Shown: positions 1 to 5,448 of the stretch, piece after piece
Layout: each line of letters starts with the position of its first letter
How positions within the stretch are numbered: the first letter of the stretch is position 1
NCBI GenBank assembly: GCA_000432895.1
Contig: FR889466.1
Span: 251-6,499, forward strand
DNA: 6,249 nucleotides
Direction of reading: 5' to 3'
From: Firmicutes bacterium CAG:449
GTDB lineage: Bacteria > Bacillota_I > Bacilli_A > RFN20 > CAG-449
Program-made: the position numbers and the translations under genes
The notes under the pieces: generated by a model
Told to the model about the DNA's origin: nothing
Databases searched by the model: none
Seen by the model: the letters and a program-made list of their open reading frames with translations, nothing else

Positions 1-293
1 AATTGTTCATATTCATGATTTTTATTATAAACATAATAATTTTTTCCTTTAACATTTATCAAAAAATAATTATCTTTTCTTTCATAAACCATACCTTGAA
101 ATTCATTTAAATTATCTTGATAAGGAAAATTAATTAAAGATATTCCACCTAAAAAAATTCCTAAAAAGAAATAAACAAAATATTTTTTATTATTAAAAAA
201 AATAAAAATTATTTCACCTAATAATAAAAATAATAAATACCACTTTTTAAAAGATAAAATAACAATAATAAAACTAATTAAAATATAAATCAT
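1..293 (-). CDS. comEC: ComEC/Rec2-family competence protein, N-terminal part (cut by window edge)
   Basis: The frame opens with ATG at 293-291 and stays open to the left edge (97 codons, no stop), so only the N-terminus is present. The peptide begins MIYILISFIIVILSFKKW, continues with hydrophobic segments at about residues 1-14, 18-33 and 39-54, then a soluble stretch with a DNYFLINVKGKNYYVY pattern. This layout (short helices followed by a small beta-rich domain) resembles the DUF4131 N-terminal region of ComEC, the membrane channel that carries single-stranded DNA into the cytoplasm during transformation. The start overlaps the comEA stop by 4 nt (ATGA) and has no SD of its own, which implies translational coupling. 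The comEA-comEC order is the usual one in Bacillota. The call rests largely on this context, because the diagnostic competence and metallo-beta-lactamase domains lie outside the window. Confidence 0.8.
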   Translation of the reverse strand, partial: MIYILISFIIVILSFKKWYLLFLLLGEIIFIFFNNKKYFVYFFLGIFLGGISLINFPYQDNLNEFQGMVYERKDNYFLINVKGKNYYVYNKNHEYEQ

Positions 294-826
294 TTGAGAG
301 TTAAATAATCTCTAATTCTTTCATAAGTAGCTCTTCCAATTCCAGATACTTTCATTAAATCTTCTAAAGCCTCAAAAGGGCCATTTTCTTCACGATATAT
401 AACAATTTTCTCTCCTAGAGATAAAGAAATATAATTAACCGTTGCAAGTTCGCTACTAGTCGCTATATTGATATTAACCTTAACAATATCTGGCTTAATT
501 TCACAAGTATTACTAGAAGTAGACTTTGATGGAATATAAAAGTAATCATGCTCAGCAATAATTACATCTAAATTAATTGCATTAACATCAGCAGTTTCCA
601 GTAATCCTCCAGCTTTTAAAACTAAATCTTGTAAATTTTGACTCACTTCCATTTTATAATTTCCAGGAATTGCAATTTCACCTTCAATAGTAACATCAAT
701 TTTATTATCTTCATAAATTAAAGAAGATTCGTTATTATTACTAGGTTGAACTCTGGGATCTAATTGCTGAAAAACAAAAAGACAAACAAATAAACAAACA
801 ATAGAAACAATAATAACTTTAAACAT
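290..826 (-). CDS. comEA: ComEA, membrane-anchored competence DNA receptor
   Basis: A 178-residue protein of typical ComEA length. Residues 2-19 form one N-terminal membrane anchor. Residues about 44-100 form an SLBB domain (VTIEGEIAIPGNYKM, then KAGGLLETADVNAINLD, ending YIPS). Residues about 115-178 form the helix-hairpin-helix (HhH) DNA-binding domain, starting VNINIATSSELA, with YREENGPFEALEDLMKVSG in the middle and GIGRATYERIRDYL at the end. ComEA sits outside the membrane, binds incoming double-stranded DNA and passes it to ComEC, which follows directly. The start is supported by GGAGG at 836-840, 9 nt upstream. The gene stops with TGA, evidence that UGA is a stop in this organism. One oddity: the first hairpin, normally LPGIG, reads VNYIS (130-134), while the second (SGIG, 161-164) is intact. 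The promoter is unclear and must lie in 827-989. Confidence 0.95.
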   Translation of the reverse strand: MFKVIIVSIVCLFVCLFVFQQLDPRVQPSNNNESSLIYEDNKIDVTIEGEIAIPGNYKMEVSQNLQDLVLKAGGLLETADVNAINLDVIIAEHDYFYIPSKSTSSNTCEIKPDIVKVNINIATSSELATVNYISLSLGEKIVIYREENGPFEALEDLMKVSGIGRATYERIRDYLTLK

Positions 827-882
827 AAATTAAAACCTCCAAAATTATAATTAGAGAAAAATAATTAATTCTTTTAAATATA

Positions 883-911
883 TTGAAAAAAATTTCTTAT
901 TTCATTATATT
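883..911 (+). promoter_or_regulatory. Sigma-A-type promoter of rpsO
   Basis: A -35 box TTGAAA (883-888), a 17-nt spacer and a -10 box TATATT (906-911) match the vegetative consensus well. Transcription should start near 918-919, leaving a leader of about 71 nt before the rpsO ATG. This is the best-formed promoter in the window. Confidence 0.75.
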
Positions 912-917
912 ATTTAT

Positions 918-989
918 GCGACTTACTCTTAGATTGGCAAATCTCCAATGCTTTTCCCAGAATAAGTTAAGTTAATAAAAGGAGAAAAT
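918..989 (+). promoter_or_regulatory. rpsO 5' leader with possible S15 autoregulatory fold
   Basis: Several complementary pairs can be seen. GACTTA (920-925) pairs with TAAGTT (963-968) to close the leader. Inside it, AGATT/AATCT (931-935 with 940-944) and ATTGG/CCAAT (933-937 with 945-949) are mutually exclusive hairpins. TCTCC (942-946) is exactly complementary to the SD stretch GGAGA (981-985), and TTTTCCC (952-958) can pair with 981-988 with one bulged A. The SD could therefore be hidden or exposed by alternative folds. Ribosomal protein S15 is known to repress its own mRNA through varied leader structures in several bacterial phyla. That this leader does so is inference; no match to a named leader class could be tested. 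Confidence 0.4.
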
Positions 990-1259
990 ATGGCATTAAC
1001 AAAAGAACAAAAAGCTGCATTAGTTGCAAAATATGGTGAAAATGCAAATGACACAGGTTCAACAAAGGTTCAAATTGCTATTTTAACAGCAAGAATCAAT
1101 GCTTTAACTGAACATTTAAAAAACCATGCACAAGATGCACACACAAGAAGAGGATTATTTATTCTTGTTGGTAAAAGAAGAGGCTTTCTTGACTATTTAG
1201 CTAAAAAAGACTACGAAGGTTATAAAGCTTTAATCGCTGAACTTGGAATTAGAAAGTAA
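990..1259 (+). CDS. rpsO: 30S ribosomal protein S15
   Basis: An 89-residue protein, the full standard length for S15, which binds the 16S rRNA central domain three-way junction and nucleates platform assembly with S6/S18. The family signature is clear: DTGSTKVQIAILTARI at 21-36, HTRRGLFILVGKRRGFLDYL at 51-70, and the end KALIAELGIRK. The usual HSRRG motif has Thr for Ser at residue 52, a conservative change. GGAG at 981-984, 5 nt before the ATG, sets the start. The gene is monocistronic here: its own promoter is upstream and an intrinsic terminator begins 3 nt after the TAA. In many bacteria pnp follows rpsO; here it does not. Confidence 0.98.
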   Translation: MALTKEQKAALVAKYGENANDTGSTKVQIAILTARINALTEHLKNHAQDAHTRRGLFILVGKRRGFLDYLAKKDYEGYKALIAELGIRK

Positions 1260-1261
1260 TT

Positions 1262-1288
1262 AAACAGGCATTTGCCTGTTTTTATTTT
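1262..1288 (+). terminator. Intrinsic terminator of rpsO
   Basis: AAACAGGC (1262-1269) pairs perfectly with GCCTGTTT (1274-1281) around an ATTT loop, and the T-rich run TTTTTATTTT follows from 1279. This 8-bp GC-centred stem with a U tract is a standard rho-independent terminator. It begins almost directly after the rpsO stop codon. In the opposite direction the U tract is poor, so it probably acts mainly on the plus strand. Confidence 0.88.
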
Positions 1289-1301
1289 GCGCTAATTCTT
1301 A

Positions 1302-1307
1302 TATAAT
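1302..1307 (+). promoter_or_regulatory. Putative -10 box of the 1314-1970 gene
   Basis: A perfect TATAAT ends 6 nt before the ATG at 1314. The usual start point, about 7 nt past the last T, would be the A of that ATG. The -35 region (about 1279-1284) is only TTTTTA, inside the rpsO terminator U tract, so the promoter is not strongly supported. A perfect -10 can occur by chance in such AT-rich DNA. Confidence 0.4.
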
Positions 1308-1313
1308 AAAAAT

Positions 1314-1970
1314 ATGAAAGTTGTTAATCTTGCAGATAAACGTGGAAATGTAAAACAAAAACACGTTGGCTATTCATTTGCCTTTCTATTTTTAGGGCCA
1401 TTTTATTTATTTGCCAAAGTTCATATTTTTTCTGGACTCTTTTTAACCATCCTCTATTACTATTTATTACCTTTACCTGGGATGGATAGTTTTATTTTCT
1501 TATTCAAAAATATCATGAATAATGAGCAAATCGAATTATTATCACGATTCTTACTTTTCTTTAGAGGTGAATATCCTCGATATGTTGGTATTGCTATTGT
1601 CATAATAATTCAATTTACAATTTCTTTTTTTATTGAAGGTTTGCTTTTAAAAAGAGATATTAGAAGTAAAAAATTTTTACCAGTCACTGAAAAAGATGCA
1701 AGAATTTTAATTTATATTCACGCTTGTAATTATAAAGTTGATCTCGTAACTGATATAATAGAAAAAAGAAATGATGAAGAACGATTACTTAATAAAAAAA
1801 TTAATGTTCCCTACATTATTGAAGATATCGATAATACAAAAATTAGTTCATTTAAAAAGATTAGAATGCAAAGAGAAATTGAAAATCTCAATGAATTATA
1901 TAACCTTCAACAAATGACTAGAGAAGAATACGAAATTAGACGAGCCAAAATTATTAATGATTATAAATAA
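1314..1970 (+). CDS. Membrane protein with DUF2628-like N-terminus and SHOCT-like C-terminal tail, function unknown
   Basis: A 218-residue protein. The N-terminal part has GYSFAFLFLGPFYLFAKVHI (19-38), which resembles the short hydrophobic FxFGPxYLxxK pattern of DUF2628-type membrane proteins. Further hydrophobic helices lie at about 39-56 and 90-113. The rest (114-218) is charged and presumably cytoplasmic. It ends in NLNELYNLQQMTREEYEIRR (191-210), which matches the SHOCT pattern of a leucine-rich helix, a short turn, then T-x-E-E-[FY]-x-x-[KR]. SHOCT modules are small C-terminal oligomerisation or docking elements. The ATG has no SD, and no other plausible start exists nearby, since the next Met is at residue 57. 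Together with the -10 box just upstream this suggests a leaderless mRNA. The TAA directly abuts the stop of the convergent hydrolase gene, with no terminator between. I do not recognise a specific function. Confidence 0.8.
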   Translation: MKVVNLADKRGNVKQKHVGYSFAFLFLGPFYLFAKVHIFSGLFLTILYYYLLPLPGMDSFIFLFKNIMNNEQIELLSRFLLFFRGEYPRYVGIAIVIIIQFTISFFIEGLLLKRDIRSKKFLPVTEKDARILIYIHACNYKVDLVTDIIEKRNDEERLLNKKINVPYIIEDIDNTKISSFKKIRMQREIENLNELYNLQQMTREEYEIRRAKIINDYK

Positions 1971-2789
1971 TTAAAACTCTATTTCAAGACCATCATAAGA
2001 AACAATAATATTATATTTTTTACAAATTTCTTGAAGTTTATCGTAATTACATTTTCCATTATGAGAAAAATGATTAACAACTAATATTGTTTTTTCATCA
2101 ATAATCTTCTCTTTTTTCATTTTTTCGATAACTTCTAAACAAACATCTAAAGACATATGATGACCGCGCCAATTAGTTTGAATTCCCCCTGTACAATCTA
2201 AAGAAATTAAATCTAAATGACCAAACTTTTTCATTTTTTCATAATTTTCTAATGATATTTCACCTGTATCATTTCCATATAACATCTTTTTATTTCCATC
2301 AGAAATTAAATAAATAAATGGTGTTGAATCTTCTGCATGATTTGCATTTAGAGGTAAAACATCATATTTACCAACTTTAATAATTTCATTATCTTTAACT
2401 AAAGAAGCAGTTATTACTCCATCCATATATGGTTTATTAGCAATTTCTTGAAGTTTATTAAAGACAGTTTCACCACCATAATAATTAATTTTATTATGAT
2501 TAATAACAAAATCTTTACGAGCCATTTCAATATCTTCAGGATAAAAATGATCAGAATGAGCATGGGTGATTAAACAATCTTTAATTTTTCTTATATCATA
2601 TTTATTATTTAAAAAATGAGTAAAAGTATCAGGATTAAAATCAATTAATAAATCATCATTAATAATCGCTTGTGAACGTGTTCTAATATTTCTTTTTCCT
2701 AATATTCTTGCTTCATTACAAATTGGGCATGAACAAAATATAGCTGGTATTCCTTCAAACGCAGCTGTACCTAAATAAATTAATTTCAT
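1971..2789 (-). CDS. PhnP-like metallo-beta-lactamase-fold hydrolase
   Basis: A 272-residue protein with the metallo-beta-lactamase fold, probably a cytoplasmic metal-dependent phosphodiesterase. The metal motif THAHSDH gives H76, H78, D80 and H81. Later ligands are likely H151 (NANHAED), D174 (YGNDTG) and H240 (VNHFSHNG). Near the N-terminus GTAAFEGIPAIFCSCPICNEAR carries C19, C21 and C24 in a C-x-C-x2-C pattern. PhnP uses such a Cys trio, plus a His three residues after the last metal His, for a structural zinc; H243 fits that role. PhnP cleaves cyclic ribosyl phosphates in phosphonate breakdown, but no phn genes are near, so the substrate is open. The start is supported by GAGG at 2798-2801. 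The gene lies just after the terminator of the membrane protein gene and so needs its own, unclear, promoter or read-through. Confidence 0.88.
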   Translation of the reverse strand: MKLIYLGTAAFEGIPAIFCSCPICNEARILGKRNIRTRSQAIINDDLLIDFNPDTFTHFLNNKYDIRKIKDCLITHAHSDHFYPEDIEMARKDFVINHNKINYYGGETVFNKLQEIANKPYMDGVITASLVKDNEIIKVGKYDVLPLNANHAEDSTPFIYLISDGNKKMLYGNDTGEISLENYEKMKKFGHLDLISLDCTGGIQTNWRGHHMSLDVCLEVIEKMKKEKIIDEKTILVVNHFSHNGKCNYDKLQEICKKYNIIVSYDGLEIEF

Positions 2790-2830
2790 AATAAATTCCT
2801 CGATATAATAATATTAAAGTAAAAAAAAGC

Positions 2831-2873
2831 AAAAAAAAAGAGCTAAATGAACATATTTTTGTTCATCTAACTC
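2831..2873 (-). terminator. Intrinsic terminator downstream of the Thr-rich membrane protein gene
   Basis: Read on the minus strand, GAGTTAGATGAAC (2873-2861) pairs over 13 positions with GTTCATTTAGCTC (2852-2840), with two G-U pairs and an 8-nt loop, followed by nine T (2839-2831) and, after GC, eight more T. It begins 11 nt past the gene's stop codon. The plus-strand side lacks a U tract, so it works in one direction. It is the strongest terminator in the window. Confidence 0.92.
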
Positions 2874-2884
2874 AAATAAATTAA

Positions 2885-3472
2885 TTATTTAGCAGAACTT
2901 AAGATACCTAATGCTCCACCGACAATGGATAAGATACCATATAAATAAGCACCTATTGCTAATTTAAAATCTTTAAATTTATCAGCAAATGCTATATTAG
3001 TAGTTGAATTCTCAACAGTTGTTGTTAAATCAGCACCACTAGTTAATGTTAAGAAAACAAAAATTCCACCAAGAACAAGTAAAGCACCACCTGCAAAAGA
3101 AGCAAATTTGTTTTTAATCAAAAAACTAACAACAAGTAAAACTACACCTAAAGCAACTGCAATAAATGAAATTAAAGCAAATGTTGATATTCCTCCACCA
3201 TAAGAAACAGTTGTTGGATCAATTGTTGTTGTTGTTCCTAAAATTGTTGAGGTAAGTTCACCAGTAGTTGTAAATGATGGTGAACCAAACATTAAATTAA
3301 ATAATTTAACAGTAGTTGTTGATTTTAATGTACCACCTAAGATTGTGCTTGTACCTTCATAGTAATATTTTACTCCATCAAGAATAAAGCTAAATACAAT
3401 AGCTAAAACACCTAATAAAGCACCAACTAATCTAAATAATGCATTATTAGAACCAGATTTTTTCTTTGCCAT
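2885..3472 (-). CDS. Four-helix membrane protein with Thr-rich external loop, function unknown
   Basis: A 195-residue protein with a basic start (MAKKKSGSNN) and predicted membrane helices at about 11-31, 96-119, 124-143 and 171-191. The loop between helices 1 and 2 (about 32-95) is rich in Thr and Ser, with 17 Thr in residues 41-90, and holds TSTILG twice (41-46 and 74-79). A second Thr-rich loop follows helix 3 (TTTVENSTT, 151-159). With the charged N-terminus and C-terminus inside, both Thr-rich loops would face outward and might be surface exposed or modified. The helices are rich in Gly, Ala and Val. No catalytic motif is visible and I do not recognise the family. The start is set by AGGAGG at 3477-3482. 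It appears to be a single-gene unit, with its own likely promoter upstream and a strong terminator downstream, which hints at substantial expression. Confidence 0.8.
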   Translation of the reverse strand: MAKKKSGSNNALFRLVGALLGVLAIVFSFILDGVKYYYEGTSTILGGTLKSTTTVKLFNLMFGSPSFTTTGELTSTILGTTTTIDPTTVSYGGGISTFALISFIAVALGVVLLVVSFLIKNKFASFAGGALLVLGGIFVFLTLTSGADLTTTVENSTTNIAFADKFKDFKLAIGAYLYGILSIVGGALGILSSAK

Positions 3473-3497
3473 ATAACCTCCTAAAATCTATAGTATA

Positions 3498-3506
3498 ATC
3501 ATAGCA
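3498..3506 (-). promoter_or_regulatory. Putative extended -10 promoter of the Thr-rich membrane protein gene
   Basis: On the minus strand TGCTATGAT (3506-3498) fits the extended -10 form TGnTATnnT, followed closely by an alternative TATACT (3497-3492). The -35 region (TTTATT, 3526-3521) is poor, as expected for extended -10 promoters. A start near 3491 would give a leader of about 19 nt that still holds the AGGAGG SD at 3477-3482. Confidence 0.45.
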
Positions 3507-3567
3507 TTTTTACTAAAAATAATAAATACCCAACAAATATAAATAAGTAACAAATTAACATAAAAGT

Positions 3568-3595
3568 GTTACCCTATGTATGTTACCCTATGTAT
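3568..3595. repeat. Perfect 14-bp tandem duplication over the glyA stop codon
   Basis: The unit GTTACCCTATGTAT occurs twice in a row with no mismatch, at 3568-3581 and 3582-3595. The right-hand copy encodes the last residues (YIG) and stop of glyA; the left-hand copy is the first sequence past the gene. The reading frame and stop are unchanged by the duplication. It looks like a recent replication-slippage event. Confidence 0.9.
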
Positions 3596-4815
3596 GGATT
3601 ATATGGATATTTTTTTAATAACGAAATTACTTTTTCTTTAATATCATTAATTAAAATCTCATCATTTGGATTAGATAAAATTTGTACAATATATTTACCA
3701 ATTTCTTTAAATTCCTTTTCTTTAAATCCTCTTGTAGTCATTGCTGCACTTCCAAGTCTAATTCCTGAACAATAAGCAGGTTTTTCTTTATCAAAAGGAA
3801 TAGCATTTTTATTACAAATAATATTTGCTTTACTTAAAACAGTTTCTGCATCTTTACCAGTTAAAGAAGTATTATATTTTAAATCAACTAAACATAAATG
3901 ATTATCTGACCCATTACTAACAATTCTAAATCCACCTTCTTTTAAAACATTAATTAAAGTTTGCATATTCTTTTTAACTTGAATAATATATTGATGAAAT
4001 TCTTTTTGACTTGCTTCATAAAAGCAGACAGCTTTAGCGGCAATGATATGTTCTAGAGGTCCTCCTTGCATTCCTGGGAAGACTCTTTTATCTAATAAAG
4101 AAGCATATTTTTCTTTACATAAAATTAATCCACCTCTTGGTCCTCTTAAAGTTTTATGGGTTGTTGAAGTAACAAAATCAGCATATTCAATTGGCGTTGG
4201 ATGTTCTCCACACGCTACTAATCCAGCAATATGTGCCATATCAACCATCATTAATGCGCCAACTTTATCACAAATTTCTCTTATTTTTTTAAAATCAATA
4301 ATTCTTGAATAACTAGATGCACCAGATACAATTAATTTTGGTTTATATTGTAAAGCTAATCTTTCTAATTCATCATAATCAATTTGTTCAGTTATTTTAT
4401 TAACTCCATAAGAAATAAAATTATAATTAATTCCCGAAAAATTTAAAGGATGACCATGGCTAAGATGTCCACCCGCATCAAGAGCCATGCCTAAAACAGT
4501 ATCGCCTGGTTTTAAAACTGCCATATATACTCCCATATTAGTTTGACTTCCTGAATGAGGTTGAACATTTGCATGTTCAGCATGAAATAATTCTTTAGCT
4601 CTTGAAATTGCTAAAGCCTCTATTTCATCAATATTATTACATCCCCCATAATATCTTTTACCTGGATAACCTTCTGCGTATTTATTAGTTAAAATACTTC
4701 CACATGCCTTTAAAATATCACCTGAAACATAATTTTCTGAAGCAATTAATTCTACATGTTCATTTTGTCTAATATACTCTTGATTAATTAATCTTTCAAT
4801 TTCTTTATCTAACAT
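3583..4815 (-). CDS. glyA: Serine hydroxymethyltransferase
   Basis: A 410-residue PLP enzyme that interconverts serine and glycine with tetrahydrofolate, supplying 5,10-methylene-THF. It is full length for bacterial GlyA (about 410-420). Visible signatures are ELIASENYVS (22-31), TNKYAEGYPGKRYYGG (43-58), NVQPHSGSQTNMGVY (83-97), DMAHIAGLVACGEHP (192-206) and TSTTHKTLRGPRGG (216-229), where K221 is the PLP-binding lysine. Also present are VFPGMQGGPLEH (245-256) and the C-terminal SGIRLGSAAMTTRGF (350-364). The ATG has a strong GGAGA SD inside the end of the upstream gene, which it overlaps by 11 nt, so the two are co-transcribed. The C-terminus ends close after KYPYNPYIG. No convincing terminator follows; only short weak hairpins (GTAAC/GTTAC type) are seen before the next gene. 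Confidence 0.98.
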   Translation of the reverse strand: MLDKEIERLINQEYIRQNEHVELIASENYVSGDILKACGSILTNKYAEGYPGKRYYGGCNNIDEIEALAISRAKELFHAEHANVQPHSGSQTNMGVYMAVLKPGDTVLGMALDAGGHLSHGHPLNFSGINYNFISYGVNKITEQIDYDELERLALQYKPKLIVSGASSYSRIIDFKKIREICDKVGALMMVDMAHIAGLVACGEHPTPIEYADFVTSTTHKTLRGPRGGLILCKEKYASLLDKRVFPGMQGGPLEHIIAAKAVCFYEASQKEFHQYIIQVKKNMQTLINVLKEGGFRIVSNGSDNHLCLVDLKYNTSLTGKDAETVLSKANIICNKNAIPFDKEKPAYCSGIRLGSAAMTTRGFKEKEFKEIGKYIVQILSNPNDEILINDIKEKVISLLKKYPYNPYIG

Positions 4816-5440
4816 ACTTCTCCTTTACTAAATAGAAAAAATCTTTTATTAAATTATTATTAAATTCGTTTAACATCAATTCTGGATGCCATTGCACACC
4901 AATAATTGGATAATATTTATGTTCAACTATTTCAATTATATCATTACTTTTTCCTAGTAAAACAAGATTTTTACCAAGAATATTAATTGCTTGATGATGA
5001 TATGAATTTACTATTTCTTTTTTATTTTTTCTTATACATGGTAAATACTTTGAATTATTAATAATTTTAACTTCATGATAAATTTCTTTATGCACAATAT
5101 CTTGTAATAAAGAACCTTTAAAAAAAACATTTATACTTTGAATTCCTCTACAAATTCCTAATACAGGCTTTTTATTTTTAATAGAGTATCGTAAAATTTT
5201 AAAATCTAATTCATCAATACCCTCATCTATATTATTACTAGAAATATTTTCTTCATTATATAAAGAAGGATTAATATCATCCCCACCTAAAATAATGAAT
5301 CCATCACATAAAACTAGTAATTCGTCCATATTTTGAGAAAATAAAAAAATTGGAACAATTTCATTATTAAATAAAACTAGATAACTTTGATTAACAAAAT
5401 ATCTTTTTTTATCTCTTCTTGCACTTATTCCAATTTTCAT
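4805..5440 (-). CDS. Peptidase C26 (PuuD-like) gamma-glutamyl hydrolase, class I glutamine-amidotransferase fold
   Basis: A 211-residue cytoplasmic hydrolase of the C26 family, which cleaves gamma-glutamyl amide bonds (gamma-glutamyl-GABA in PuuD, folylpolyglutamates in gamma-glutamyl hydrolases). The nucleophile is C97 in PVLGICRGIQSINVFFKGSL (92-111), and the catalytic His and Glu are H185 and E187 in GVQWHPEL. The family motifs FIILGGDDINPSLY (48-61) and YHHQAI (147-152) are present. It is somewhat shorter than typical PuuD (about 240-255). No SD is visible before the ATG, but the upstream GH13 stop is only 8 nt away, suggesting coupling. The 3' end overlaps glyA by 11 nt. No putrescine-pathway genes are near, so I do not assign puuD; the substrate is open. 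Confidence 0.88.
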   Translation of the reverse strand: MKIGISARRDKKRYFVNQSYLVLFNNEIVPIFLFSQNMDELLVLCDGFIILGGDDINPSLYNEENISSNNIDEGIDELDFKILRYSIKNKKPVLGICRGIQSINVFFKGSLLQDIVHKEIYHEVKIINNSKYLPCIRKNKKEIVNSYHHQAINILGKNLVLLGKSNDIIEIVEHKYYPIIGVQWHPELMLNEFNNNLIKDFFYLVKEKYVR

Positions 5441-5448
5441 ACTTAACT

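Larger units (their letters stand above)
827..989. other. Divergent intergenic control region, comEA / rpsO
   Basis: This 163-nt gap separates minus-strand comEA from plus-strand rpsO. It contains the rpsO promoter and leader (listed separately) and the comEA SD at 836-840. For comEA, a TATAAT on the minus strand at 909-904 overlaps the rpsO -10 box, but no good -35 hexamer stands 16-18 nt before it. A second minus-strand TATAAT (849-844) is too close to the SD to start a useful transcript. If the first is real, the two promoters share bases and would compete. No ORF of note was found here. Confidence 0.6.

Noticed and set aside
844..849. Minus-strand TATAAT as the comEA -10 box
   Set aside because: The resulting start site would fall inside the comEA SD at 836-840, removing the ribosome binding site.
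2805..2832. TTGCTT / TATTAT pair on the minus strand as the promoter of the PhnP-like gene
   Set aside because: The expected start site (about 2798) would cut into the GAGG SD, and the -35 lies in a terminator T tract where such matches are expected by chance.
3473..3582. Intrinsic terminator for the glyA operon
   Set aside because: Only 5-bp AT-rich hairpins without a proper U tract are visible, so no terminator is claimed.
3568..3595. The 14-bp tandem repeat as an attachment site or target-site duplication
   Set aside because: The copies are directly adjacent with nothing inserted between them, and no integrase or transposase is present.
3566..3775. Plus-strand open frame of 69 codons
   Set aside because: It lies almost entirely antisense to the conserved C-terminal coding region of glyA and has no family signature or SD; it is a shadow frame.
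4043..4312. Plus-strand open frame of 89 codons
   Set aside because: It is fully antisense to the PLP-lysine region of glyA; the sequence is explained by strong glyA conservation.
4816..5448. Glycine or folate (THF) riboswitch controlling glyA
   Set aside because: The region upstream of glyA is fully occupied by the overlapping C26 hydrolase gene; any such element would have to lie beyond the right edge.
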